Assembly (NCBI RefSeq): GCF_014287435.1
Contig: NZ_JACOPG010000001.1
Coordinates: forward strand, 620,001 to 684,000
DNA length: 64,000 nucleotides
Source of the DNA: Roseburia lenta
GTDB lineage: Bacteria > Bacillota > Clostridia > Lachnospirales > Lachnospiraceae
Reading direction: 5' to 3'
Shown here in pieces: positions 17,951 through 26,851 of this stretch. Made by a program: the position numbers and the translations under genes. Each line of letters starts with the position of its first letter. Position 1 is the first letter of the stretch. Below the pieces are notes generated by a model. The model searched no databases and was not told the origin of the DNA. It saw only the letters and a list, made by a program, of their open reading frames with translations.

Positions 17951-19000
17951 TCACACCACACAGTCTCTTCCTTTTTGCTTGGCCTGATATAACTTGTCAT
18001 CTGCACGACTGAACAAGGCTGTAATCTCCATATCCGCTACATAACGCTCTATACCGCAACTGAAAGTAAAGTCTTCTCCACACTTTTGTCTGCCAAAAGC
18101 CTTGTAATCCTGACGCATCTTTTCCAGTAGATCGCGCACCTGCTCCTCCGTCATTTGCGGTAGAACCAGAAGGAACTCTTCCCCGCCAAAACGTACCGAA
18201 ATACCATCGTCCGGCAGGTAACGGTTCATAATATCCGCAAATCCAATCAGCACTTCATCTCCAAAAAGGTGACCGTATTTATCGTTGATCTTTTTGAAGA
18301 AATCAAGATCCATAAGTGCTGTATAAAAATCCGCATGCGCTGCTCCCATGATCTTTTCCATGTAATGGTTGAGATATCTGCGGTTGTAAAGTCCCGTCAA
18401 GGAATCATGATCTGCCGCAGACCGCAACTGCTCGGTCATTGCTTCCAGGCGTTCCTTTTGCCGTCTCTGCTGGGCACTGCCTAGGGCGGTAATCAAAAAG
18501 AGGCTAATCATTGTCACAATAAAAGAACACAGTGTTGTGCTCAGTGCGTTTATCTCAGTCACCGGCTCAATATGTACCGGGTAATAATATGTCAGAAGTA
18601 TCGTGCATATATCCTCTGCAATGGCGATAGTGCCAAATATAAAGGCGTGCTTCTTTTTCATAAAGTTCGCTATTGCAACGATCGCAAGCACCATATAGGC
18701 GATCGTTCCACTCTTATATACATAATACAACATAGGGAACTCCATCAGTGCCACCATCACAATGATGATATAGGATGCTCGAAGTACATGCCTGCTGACA
18801 GATCCCCAGATCGTCACAACCAACATAACAAGCGCGCAGACCGCACAGAGAATCGACGGAACCGTCCATCCGTATATGATGACATTACCTAAAAATCCAA
18901 GCGTATTTCCAATGCATCCGGCTGCTCCAAGAATATGAAATTGCTGTAGCCCGACATTCTCTGAGGCTTCAAATCTTTTCTCATCTTTTTTGTTTCTCAT
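17951..19000 (-). CDS. Membrane diguanylate cyclase (GGEEF)
   Basis: The roughly 349-aa protein has about six membrane helices in residues 18-180 and a C-terminal GGDEF-family domain. The active-site motif reads VRFGGEEFLLVLP, a functional variant, with DLDFFKKINDKYGHLFGD upstream. It should therefore be an active cyclase. The sensor is a compact membrane bundle with no large outside domain. No inhibitory RxxD motif is visible. Start choice is uncertain: MRNKKDEK at 19000 or MYGAKIIE at 19024; neither has a strong ribosome binding site. It is the last gene of the rel-hemZ direction run. Confidence 0.85.
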   Translation of the reverse strand: MRNKKDEKRFEASENVGLQQFHILGAAGCIGNTLGFLGNVIIYGWTVPSILCAVCALVMLVVTIWGSVSRHVLRASYIIIVMVALMEFPMLYYVYKSGTIAYMVLAIVAIANFMKKKHAFIFGTIAIAEDICTILLTYYYPVHIEPVTEINALSTTLCSFIVTMISLFLITALGSAQQRRQKERLEAMTEQLRSAADHDSLTGLYNRRYLNHYMEKIMGAAHADFYTALMDLDFFKKINDKYGHLFGDEVLIGFADIMNRYLPDDGISVRFGGEEFLLVLPQMTEEQVRDLLEKMRQDYKAFGRQKCGEDFTFSCGIERYVADMEITALFSRADDKLYQAKQKGRDCVV

Positions 19001-19088
19001 TTCTATGATCTTCGCTCCATACATGGTAGTCTTACATTTTTCTTCAGCACAAAGTCTCCCTTTTATTATACGCAAAATACAATCTCGT

Positions 19089-19283
19089 TCAAGGCAATTC
19101 TTGATTATTTTCCACGGCATGTAAGACACTGCAATGGTCTCGATTTTCTTTACCATTGCGCATTTCAAAGACTTCGCCCAATGCCGAAAGATCCTTCTGG
19201 CATTGGGCGATGAAAACCGCCAGCACATTTTCATAAGTGGGCACAATGATCTGCTTCAGAGCCTGTGCAAAAAAGACATTCAT
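19089..19283 (-). CDS. Possible small ORF coupled to hemZ (64 aa)
   Basis: The ATG overlaps the hemZ stop as ATGA, the classic arrangement for translational coupling. The predicted 64-aa peptide is soluble (MNVFFAQALKQIIVPTYENV at the start) and matches no family I know. Its middle coincides with a strong inverted repeat, so it may instead be a structured or decayed spacer. No good ribosome binding site other than the coupling is seen. Confidence 0.3.
   Translation of the reverse strand: MNVFFAQALKQIIVPTYENVLAVFIAQCQKDLSALGEVFEMRNGKENRDHCSVLHAVENNQELP
19174..19210. repeat. 37-bp near-palindrome
   Basis: The arms TCGCCCAATGCC and GGCATTGGGCGA form a perfect 12-bp stem around a 13-base loop. 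No T-run follows on either strand, so it is not a standard terminator. It lies between hemZ and the membrane diguanylate cyclase. Confidence 0.7.
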
Positions 19284-20731
19284 CTTTCTGAAAAAAGTTC
19301 CCGCTTTCTCTCAATCATCTCATCAATTCTTTCAATATAGAGTCCAACATCCTTGACATTCTCACACCTTGTCACTGTCAGTCCATGGTCACTCACACAT
19401 TTGCAGGCTGCTCCTGCCCCAAGCGCCACGATCGACTGCTTCTCCTCCATGATGAGTATATTGTAAAGTCCAGCCTTGCCTTCCTTGGCAAAGCCAATGT
19501 TTTCCAGATTTCCGGTCATATTCTTCTGGCGGTAGAGATAATAAGGTTCCATGCCCAGTGCCTGCGCCGTCCGGTGTGCAAGCGCCATATGCTTCTCAGA
19601 ATTTTCCATGTGAAGGTCCTGATATTTATCCCATTCCAGATTCAGCCTTGCAGACCTCTTGATCGCCAGTGAATGTACGGTCAGATTGTCCGGATCCAGT
19701 TCCTTTATCACAGACATGGTATGTTCCACATCCTCCATATGTTCTCCCGGCAATCCCACGATCAGATCCATATTGATGGTCGCAAATCCCACCTCTCTTG
19801 CCAAATGAAAACTGTCTATCACCTGCTCGACCGTATGGTGTCTTCCGATCAGATCCAAGGTCTTTTGGTTCATGGTCTGCGGATTGATGGAAATACGACC
19901 GATTCCGTGTCGATGCAGGGCTTCCAATTTATCCCGGGTGATACTGTCAGGTCTTCCCGCTTCCACAGTAAACTCTAAAAGATCAGATAAATCCAGGCTT
20001 TCTTCGATCTTGGTCAGAAGCCGATCTAACTGGTCGGCACTAAGACTTGTCGGTGTGCCGCCACCAATATAGATGGTATCTAAGACCTTGTCTTTAAAAT
20101 GCTCTGCAACAAAATCAATCTCTTTAAAAAGAGCCTCTAAATACGCATCCACACGCTTTTTCCAGATACCGATCGGATAGGAGGTAAAGGAACAGTAAAG
20201 ACAGGTACTCGGGCAAAATGGGATCCCGATATAAAGACTGTATCCATTTTCATAATCCACCGGTGCTAACAATCTATGCTCTTTCTTGGCAATTTCCGTG
20301 CATAGCGTCTCCTTTTCCTCGGAGATCAGATAGGTATCTTTCATATAAGTACGAATTGCCGTCTCATCGGCCCCCTCTTCCAGCATCCGCAGTGGGATCT
20401 TCGTCGGTCGGATTCCTGTCAGCGTTCCCCACGGCAGTTCGCGTCCTGAAATCTCCTGCAATATTTCATATAGTAAGCGCTTCAGTCTGTTTTTGGTATC
20501 TTTTCTATCCTGATAACAAACGTCGCATCTTCTCGTCGTTTCAGCATCCTTTATCTTCCATGTGATGGTGATCTGCTCCATGGCATAGGTCACGGCAAAA
20601 GAAAACGATACCTTCTCCTGATCTGCCTTTGGATTCGTATCCACAAGAATTTCTTCCTGTGGATAGAAGGCTTTGATCAAAGAGTAGATATCGTATTCAA
20701 AATTCGCTTCATTTAATTTTACTGTAATCAT
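19280..20731 (-). CDS. hemZ: Oxygen-independent coproporphyrinogen III dehydrogenase-like radical SAM protein HemZ
   Basis: The 483-aa radical SAM protein has an N-terminal extension of about 160 residues, as in the HemZ subfamily (GTLTGIRPTKIPLRML). The cluster motif CPSTCLYCSF follows, then YIGGGTPTSLS and MDLIVGLPGE. HemZ/HemN proteins act on coproporphyrinogen III in heme synthesis. In Clostridia lacking a full heme pathway the substrate is uncertain. The gene follows rel and the MBL hydrolase with a 16-base gap, a neighbourhood common in Lachnospiraceae. Confidence 0.9.
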   Translation of the reverse strand: MITVKLNEANFEYDIYSLIKAFYPQEEILVDTNPKADQEKVSFSFAVTYAMEQITITWKIKDAETTRRCDVCYQDRKDTKNRLKRLLYEILQEISGRELPWGTLTGIRPTKIPLRMLEEGADETAIRTYMKDTYLISEEKETLCTEIAKKEHRLLAPVDYENGYSLYIGIPFCPSTCLYCSFTSYPIGIWKKRVDAYLEALFKEIDFVAEHFKDKVLDTIYIGGGTPTSLSADQLDRLLTKIEESLDLSDLLEFTVEAGRPDSITRDKLEALHRHGIGRISINPQTMNQKTLDLIGRHHTVEQVIDSFHLAREVGFATINMDLIVGLPGEHMEDVEHTMSVIKELDPDNLTVHSLAIKRSARLNLEWDKYQDLHMENSEKHMALAHRTAQALGMEPYYLYRQKNMTGNLENIGFAKEGKAGLYNILIMEEKQSIVALGAGAACKCVSDHGLTVTRCENVKDVGLYIERIDEMIERKRELFSER

Positions 20732-20747
20732 TTATCTCTTCACTTTC

Positions 20748-21380
20748 TTAGAGAAATGGATTGTACATCCGCTCCTGTTCAATGCTGGTTTCCACATCAT
20801 GCCCCGGATAGACAATGGTATTCTCAGGAAGCGTCATGAGTTTGTTTCGCACAGATTCTACAAGAAGTCTCGCACTTCCACCCGGAAAATCCGTGCGTCC
20901 GATGGAACCGCAAAAAAGAGAATCTCCGGAAAAGACAATATCCTCTCTCGGAAAATAGTAACAACATCCGCCCGGTGTATGTCCCGGCGTAAACAGAACC
21001 CGGATATGGAATCCTGCAAGGTCGATCTCCTGCTCGTCCTTTAAAAAGATATCTGCATGATAAGTCACGGCACCGCCAGCCATAGGTCCTGACAAATTGA
21101 TGCGGCTATCGGCCAAAGTCTCTGCCTCCTTTTCATGGGCATAGACCAAAAGGCCGTACTTTTCTGCCAAACTTGCTGCCGCCCCGGCATGGTCAAAATG
21201 TCCATGGGTTAAGAGAATGGCCACCGGCTTTGCCTGCATCTTTGTCAATGCAGATACAATACGGTCAGCCTCCGCGCCCGGATCCACAATAATCGTCTCT
21301 TTTGTCTTTTGGTTCATCACAAGATAACAATTGGTCTGCACCGGTCCTACCACCAGATGCACAATCTGTCTGTCACTCAT
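20748..21380 (-). CDS. MBL-fold metallohydrolase, glyoxalase II-like
   Basis: The 210-aa protein has all metal ligands of the metallo-beta-lactamase fold: LTHGHFDHAG, TPGHTPGG, FSGDSLF and YPGHDVETS. It lacks the C-terminal glutathione-binding domain of true glyoxalase II. It is therefore better called a YqgX/GloB-like hydrolase of unknown thioester or phosphoester substrate. It lies 14 bases after rel and 16 before hemZ, in one transcript. Confidence 0.92.
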   Translation of the reverse strand: MSDRQIVHLVVGPVQTNCYLVMNQKTKETIIVDPGAEADRIVSALTKMQAKPVAILLTHGHFDHAGAAASLAEKYGLLVYAHEKEAETLADSRINLSGPMAGGAVTYHADIFLKDEQEIDLAGFHIRVLFTPGHTPGGCCYYFPREDIVFSGDSLFCGSIGRTDFPGGSARLLVESVRNKLMTLPENTIVYPGHDVETSIEQERMYNPFL

Positions 21381-21394
21381 ATGCTTTCTCCCAT

Positions 21395-23719
21395 CTAGCC
21401 TGTCGTCCTTTCCACATCGATCACAGAATCGATCTGCTTTAACTTTTCGATCAGACTACGCAATTCGTTCTTGCTCTTGGTTCCAAAATTGACCACGATC
21501 GTCGCAATGCCCTGCTTACTGGTCTTAGAAAAGATAGACTTGATATCTATATCACGCTCTGTAAATACTTTGGAAACATCTACCAAAAGCCCGGTTCTAT
21601 TGTTGCCGTAAATATGGATCTCTGTCTGATAAACTTCACCGGAACGCTGTTCAATGGCATCCGGCTGCCACTCTGCTTCGATCAGGCGTTCTCTTTCACT
21701 ATCCGGCAGGTTGAGCACATTGATGCAATCCGTACGGTGGATGGAAACGCCTCGTCCACGCGTCACGAATCCAACGATCTCATCCCCCGGCACCGGTGTG
21801 CAGCATTTAGAGAAACGGACAGAAACATCATAAAGCCCCTTGACGGTAATACCGCTCTTGGACTTGTGTTCCTTTTGTTTTTCCTTTGCCGCAGGTGTGT
21901 TGTCCTCCGGCTGGTTATTTTCTGCCAAGATATCCTCATCCGTGATCAAAATCGGATGATCCTTCTTGTATGCTTCATACATACGGTTGACAAGTTGCCC
22001 CTCTTTCAAGCCGCCATGCCCTACGGCTGCAAGACAGTCATCCCAGCAATGGAAACCATACTTGCGGATGATCTTTTCCTGATATTCCGGTCGGTTGATA
22101 TCGGAATAATTGATCCCCTTTGCCTTGGCAGAAGCCATCATGAGTTCCTTGCCCTTGATGATATTTTCTTCCTTAAACTCATTGCGGAACCACTGATTGA
22201 TCTTGTTCTTTGCCTGTGTACTCTTGACAACATTTAGCCAATCCCGGCTCGGTCCTCTGGAATTCTGGGAAGTCAGCACCTCGATACGGTCTCCATTCTG
22301 GATCACATAATCGATCGGCACCAACTTGCCATTGACTTTGGCGCCCACCATCTTGTTACCGACCGCTGAATGGATGCTGTAGGCAAAGTCGATCGGTGTG
22401 GAGCCGTTCGGCAGATTCTTGACATCACCGGATGGCGTAAAGCAAAATACCATATCCGAAAAGAGGTTGAGATCACTTTTCAGCAGGCTCATGAACTCCT
22501 TGTTGTCCGACATGTCTCTCTGCCACTCCAAGATCTGGCGCAGCCAACTCAACTTTTCTTCTTCTTTGTTGATCGTGGCACCCTCGCCACTCTCCTTATA
22601 TTTCCAATGCGCAGCAATACCATATTCGGAAGTCCTGTGCATATCATAAGTACGGATCTGTATTTCAAACGGTGTACCTGTCGGTCCGATCAGAGTCGTG
22701 TGCAATGACTGGTACATATTTGGCTTTGGCATAGCAATATAATCCTTGAAACGCCCCGGGATCGGCGTATACATCTCATGGATGACACCAAGTGCCGCAT
22801 AACAATCCTTGACCGTCTCAACGATAATACGGATGGCAAAAAGATCATAGATCTGATCGATCGTCTTGTGCTGGTTGACCATCTTGCGGTAAATGCTAAA
22901 GAAATGCTTGGCACGTCCCTCGATGTCAGCCTCGATACCGGCCCCCTTCATGTGCTGTGACACCTCGGCAACCAGACCGTCAATATAAGCCTCCCGCTCC
23001 TGCTTGCGCAGTGCCACCTTTTCCACCAGATCATAGTAGGCTTCCGGCTCCAGATATTTGAGCGACAGGTCGTCCAGTTCAATCTTGATCTTGGAAATAC
23101 CAAGACGCTGTGCCAAAGGCGCATAGATTTCCATGGTCTCTCTCGCCTTTTCCTTCTGCTTCTCCGGTGTCATATATTTAAGGGTACGCATATTGTGCAA
23201 ACGATCCGCCAGTTTGATCAAAATAACACGGATATCCTTTGCCATGGCAAGAAACATCTTGCGGAGATTTTCTGCCTGCACTTCTACCTTGTCCGCATCA
23301 TAGGACAACTGTCCCAACTTGGTAACACCATCTACCAAAAGCGCTACTTCATCAGAAAACTCTGCTGAGATCTCCTCGATCGTCATAACGGTATCTTCTA
23401 CCACATCATGCAAAAGTCCGGCAACGATCGTCTCCTTATCCATTTCCAGATCTGCCAAGATGATGGCAACGCAAAGCGGATGGATGATATAAGGCTCGCC
23501 CGACTTACGGCACTGCCCCTCATGCGCTGTATAGGCAATGTGATATGCCTTTTCGATCATGGTAATGTCCGTGTTCGGGTGATACTTACGGATGCGCTCG
23601 ATCAGTTCACGATGCAGTTCTTCCGGCTCAACAAAATCCGCAGTGGCGATAATGCCCTTGCGTTCCCGGTCGATACTCTGTTCCATCTGTTCTAGTTGTT
23701 CTACAGTGAAATCTGCCAT
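21395..23719 (-). CDS. relA: Bifunctional (p)ppGpp synthetase/hydrolase
   Basis: The 774-aa Rel protein makes (p)ppGpp during starvation and breaks it down otherwise. The N-terminal HD hydrolase domain has YTAHEGQCRKSGEPYIIHP and GLLHDVVEDT. The synthetase domain includes GRFKDYIAMPKPNMYQSLH. A TGS domain (VFCFTPSGDVKNLPNGSTPI), a conserved-cysteine region (RFSKCCTPVPGDEIVGF) and a C-terminal ACT domain complete the canonical long form. It leads a run with the MBL hydrolase and hemZ. Confidence 0.97.
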   Translation of the reverse strand: MADFTVEQLEQMEQSIDRERKGIIATADFVEPEELHRELIERIRKYHPNTDITMIEKAYHIAYTAHEGQCRKSGEPYIIHPLCVAIILADLEMDKETIVAGLLHDVVEDTVMTIEEISAEFSDEVALLVDGVTKLGQLSYDADKVEVQAENLRKMFLAMAKDIRVILIKLADRLHNMRTLKYMTPEKQKEKARETMEIYAPLAQRLGISKIKIELDDLSLKYLEPEAYYDLVEKVALRKQEREAYIDGLVAEVSQHMKGAGIEADIEGRAKHFFSIYRKMVNQHKTIDQIYDLFAIRIIVETVKDCYAALGVIHEMYTPIPGRFKDYIAMPKPNMYQSLHTTLIGPTGTPFEIQIRTYDMHRTSEYGIAAHWKYKESGEGATINKEEEKLSWLRQILEWQRDMSDNKEFMSLLKSDLNLFSDMVFCFTPSGDVKNLPNGSTPIDFAYSIHSAVGNKMVGAKVNGKLVPIDYVIQNGDRIEVLTSQNSRGPSRDWLNVVKSTQAKNKINQWFRNEFKEENIIKGKELMMASAKAKGINYSDINRPEYQEKIIRKYGFHCWDDCLAAVGHGGLKEGQLVNRMYEAYKKDHPILITDEDILAENNQPEDNTPAAKEKQKEHKSKSGITVKGLYDVSVRFSKCCTPVPGDEIVGFVTRGRGVSIHRTDCINVLNLPDSERERLIEAEWQPDAIEQRSGEVYQTEIHIYGNNRTGLLVDVSKVFTERDIDIKSIFSKTSKQGIATIVVNFGTKSKNELRSLIEKLKQIDSVIDVERTTG

Positions 23720-23791
23720 TCGTCATCTCCCCTTTCTGTTTCTGATACTCTCCACGAGCAAAACCAAAAAGTAGCACAAATTTTACCTTTG

Positions 23792-23820
23792 ATTATAGTT
23801 AAAATTCTCCAAAAAAGCAA
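23792..23820 (-). promoter_or_regulatory. Promoter of the rel operon
   Basis: On the minus strand: TTGCTT, a 17-base spacer and TATAAT, about 73 bases before the start codon. Confidence 0.8.
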
Positions 23821-23839
23821 CAAATCTCGCGGGATTCCT

Positions 23840-24685
23840 TTACAAATTATAAGAATAGATCCATTCGTCCGGCATTTGTTTTCCCTGAAATCCCATTTTT
23901 TCCAAAAATTGCCGCGATGCCAGGTTTCTTTCGTCCACATGGCTGATGATCCGCTCCATGCCGAGTTCGTCTTTTGCATAGGAAAGGATCGCCTGACAGA
24001 CTTCCGTGGCATAGCCTTTTCGCCAGTGCTCCGGTGTGATCAGATAGCCCAGTTCTGCCTCCCCTTCCCGACAAGGTTCCCGGTACTCCAGACCTGCACG
24101 CCCGATGAGTTTGCCGGAGTCTTTTTCAAAGACCAGCCACATACCAAATCCATAAAAACCGTAAATACGCTCGATATAAGTCTCCTCATACAGCCTTTCC
24201 TGCTCATACTCATACAAAGGTTCAATAAAATCGGTCACATGCGGCTTGGCATATAAGGCAAAAAGGTCGTCCAGATCATCCATGCAGAATTCGCGTAGGC
24301 GGCATCTTTTCGTCTCTAAGATCTGCCATGGGATCCCGTGATACCTTTCAAAGACCCGGACAAAATCCCGGTAGGTCACCTGTTCCAGACTGAGCACCAC
24401 ATAGTTTGCCTGCATCATTTCATCTTCCTCTGCCTGAAATCCAAGCACAGCGATCCCCAACCCCTGCATCTGCTTTGCCATATCCGGCGAAGTCGTCAGG
24501 CAGATGGTCGCCGCCATATCCGAAAGATCAAAAAGTACTGCCACATTCTCCGGTTCCAAAAAGACCACCTTTTGAAAAAATGGCGTATTTTCTTTCAAAT
24601 ACGCCATTTGTCTTTCATAATTCTGCGGTGTGAATTTTTCTTTTTCTATATAAACCACAAGATTTTTTAAAGTTAATGTTTTCAT
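23840..24685 (-). CDS. GNAT acetyltransferase with N-terminal HAD-like half-domain
   Basis: The C-terminal 150 residues of this 281-aa protein form a GNAT fold: [19 protein letters not shown] contains the acetyl-CoA loop, and [13 protein letters not shown] follows. The best match is the RimJ/RimL-type N-acetyltransferases. The first 120 residues ([20 protein letters not shown] onwards to YHGIPW) resemble a partial HAD-type domain; its role is unknown. The ATG overlaps the dapL stop as ATGA. A perfect terminator hairpin lies inside the coding sequence around codons 26-37, so full-length expression may need read-through. Confidence 0.8.
   Translation of the reverse strand: MKTLTLKNLVVYIEKEKFTPQNYERQMAYLKENTPFFQKVVFLEPENVAVLFDLSDMAATICLTTSPDMAKQMQGLGIAVLGFQAEEDEMMQANYVVLSLEQVTYRDFVRVFERYHGIPWQILETKRCRLREFCMDDLDDLFALYAKPHVTDFIEPLYEYEQERLYEETYIERIYGFYGFGMWLVFEKDSGKLIGRAGLEYREPCREGEAELGYLITPEHWRKGYATEVCQAILSYAKDELGMERIISHVDERNLASRQFLEKMGFQGKQMPDEWIYSYNL
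24572..24609 (-). terminator. Intragenic terminator-like hairpin within the GNAT gene
   Basis: The arms AAATGGCGTATTT (24578-24590) and AAATACGCCATTT (24597-24609) form a perfect 13-bp stem with a 6-base loop. On the minus strand the stem runs into a row of Ts (ATTTTTTC). It lies about 75-110 bases inside the GNAT coding sequence, just after dapL, and codes for [11 protein letters not shown]. Confidence 0.7.
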
Positions 24686-25896
24686 AGATTTTTAATACGT
24701 TCCAGTGCGCGCACGGAATTTTCATAACTGCCAAAGGCTGTCAGTCTGAAGTAGCCTTCTCCGCTTGGTCCAAATCCGCTTCCCGGTGTTCCTACCACAT
24801 TTGCCTTCTCCAGTAAGAAGTCAAAGAAATCCCACGAGGTCATATGATCCGGTGTCTTTAACCAGATGTAAGGTGCATTGATGCCGCCATAGACTTCGTA
24901 ACCGGCATCCTTGAGTCCGGTGTAGATGGTCTTGGCATTGTTCATGTAATAGCCGACCTGTTCTTTGATCTGTGCCTGTCCGGCATCAGAATATACAGCC
25001 TCGCCTGCACGCTGGATGATGTAAGGTGCGCCGTTGAACTTGGTTCCATGACGTCTTGCCCACATGCCGTTCAAAGAAACGCCGTCACATACCAGATCCT
25101 TTGGTACGACCGTAAAGCCAAGACGAACGCCGGTAAATCCTGCATTCTTTGAAAAACTGCGGATCTCGATCGCACAGGTCTTTGCTCCCTGACATTCATA
25201 GATGGTATGTGCCACATTGCTCTCGGAAATATATGCCTCGTATGCAGCATCGTAAATGATAATAGCGCCAATACGGTTTGCATAATCAACCCATTCCTGC
25301 AACTGATCCTTGGTCAGTGTGGTTCCTGTCGGATTGTTTGGCAGACACAGGTAAATGATATCCGGGTTCTCCTTTGGAAATTCCGGTACGAAATTATTTT
25401 CTGCCGTACATGGCATATAGATCACGTTGCTCCACATCTGTGTATTTGCATCGTATACACCTGTTCTTCCTGCCATAACGTTAGAATCAACATAAACCGG
25501 GTAAACAGGATCACAGACAGCGATACGGTTGTCCACAGAAAAAATCTCCTGAATATTACCGGAATCACTCTTGGCTCCATCGGATACAAAAATCTCATCC
25601 GCAGAGATATCGCATCCTCTTGCCTGATAATCATGTGCCACGATGGCATCCCGCAGGAAGGCATAACCTAAATCCGGTGCATAGCCGTGGAAGGTCTTGG
25701 CATCTCCCATCTCATCCACTGCCTTATGCATGGCCTCGATCATAGCCGGCGCGATCGGCTGGGTCACATCCCCGATACCCAGACGGATGATGTCTGCCTC
25801 CGGATGTGCCTCTGTAAAGGCATTGACTTTCTTTGCAATATTGCTGAACAAATAACTTCCTGGTAATTTTTGATAATTCGTATTGATCTTGTACAT
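24682..25896 (-). CDS. dapL: LL-diaminopimelate aminotransferase
   Basis: DapL converts tetrahydrodipicolinate directly to LL-diaminopimelate with glutamate, the short route to lysine and peptidoglycan DAP. The 404-aa product matches the family length. Diagnostic stretches are [33 protein letters not shown] and the PLP-lysine region [17 protein letters not shown] chose the ATG at 25896 (MYKINTNYQ) because AGGAG lies seven bases upstream; the start nine codons earlier has no such box. It follows dapF by 57 bases. Confidence 0.96.
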   Translation of the reverse strand: MYKINTNYQKLPGSYLFSNIAKKVNAFTEAHPEADIIRLGIGDVTQPIAPAMIEAMHKAVDEMGDAKTFHGYAPDLGYAFLRDAIVAHDYQARGCDISADEIFVSDGAKSDSGNIQEIFSVDNRIAVCDPVYPVYVDSNVMAGRTGVYDANTQMWSNVIYMPCTAENNFVPEFPKENPDIIYLCLPNNPTGTTLTKDQLQEWVDYANRIGAIIIYDAAYEAYISESNVAHTIYECQGAKTCAIEIRSFSKNAGFTGVRLGFTVVPKDLVCDGVSLNGMWARRHGTKFNGAPYIIQRAGEAVYSDAGQAQIKEQVGYYMNNAKTIYTGLKDAGYEVYGGINAPYIWLKTPDHMTSWDFFDFLLEKANVVGTPGSGFGPSGEGYFRLTAFGSYENSVRALERIKNL

Positions 25897-25953
25897 CTTC
25901 ATTCTCCTTTTATGTCCATTCACAAGTTACTTTTGCTGTCAAGTTCTATACTC

Positions 25954-26814
25954 CTATAAATCGATTTCCCCGGAAAAAACCTCGGTTGCCGGACCTGTCA
26001 TAAAGACATGGTTGGTCTTTTCGTCATAGACGACCTCCAGATGTCCGCCCAGAAGTTCGATATCTACACTCCGTCCTGTGAACCCGTTAAGATAGGACGC
26101 AACTGCCACAGCACAGGCTCCTGTACCGCAGGCAAGTGTTTCGCCGGAACCGCGTTCCCACACGCGCATACGCAAATGATCCTTGTCGATCACATTGATA
26201 AATTCGGTGTTGACCCGCTCCGGGAAAAGTTCATGTTTTTCAAAGACCGGCCCCACTTCCTCCAGCGGAAAATCTCTGACATCCTCCCCGATAAAGGTGA
26301 TGCAGTGCGGATTTCCCATAGATACGCAGGTAATATCATAAGACCTGCCCTTGATCTCTAATGGCTCCGCCACGATCGCTTCCCTTCGATCGTCCGCCAA
26401 GCCAAGGACAGATGCTTTGACGGGAACCTGCGCCGGAATGAGTTCCGGCTCTCCCATATCGACACGCACCTTACTGACCTTGCCATCTTCTACCGTCAGT
26501 TTCAATGTCTTGATGCCGGAAAGAGTGTTGACCGTGATCGTCGTCTTGTCTGTCAGACCATGGTCATAGACATATTTTGCAACACAGCGGATGCCGTTTC
26601 CACACATTTTCCCACGGGAGCCATCTGCATTATACATGTCCATTTCAAAGTCTGCCACATCAGACGCTTTTATCAGGATCAGCCCATCCGAACCAATGCC
26701 AAAATGACGGTCACTCACTCGAATGGCGGTTTCTGAAATATTGGGAATGACTTCCTTTGTGCAATCTACATACACATAGTCATTGCCACATCCATGCATT
26801 TTTGTAAATTTCAT
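25954..26814 (-). CDS. dapF: Diaminopimelate epimerase
   Basis: DapF interconverts LL- and meso-diaminopimelate. The 286-aa product has both catalytic cysteines in their motifs, GKMCGNGIRC and LACGTGACAVA, and the N-terminal MHGCGNDYVYVD. With dapL downstream it completes the aminotransferase branch of DAP synthesis. It lies 37 bases after the ABC permease gene, and no separate promoter is obvious. Confidence 0.97.
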   Translation of the reverse strand: MKFTKMHGCGNDYVYVDCTKEVIPNISETAIRVSDRHFGIGSDGLILIKASDVADFEMDMYNADGSRGKMCGNGIRCVAKYVYDHGLTDKTTITVNTLSGIKTLKLTVEDGKVSKVRVDMGEPELIPAQVPVKASVLGLADDRREAIVAEPLEIKGRSYDITCVSMGNPHCITFIGEDVRDFPLEEVGPVFEKHELFPERVNTEFINVIDKDHLRMRVWERGSGETLACGTGACAVAVASYLNGFTGRSVDIELLGGHLEVVYDEKTNHVFMTGPATEVFSGEIDL

Positions 26815-26851
26815 ATGACGTTCCTTTCTCTTCTTTTTCTAACAGACCTGC

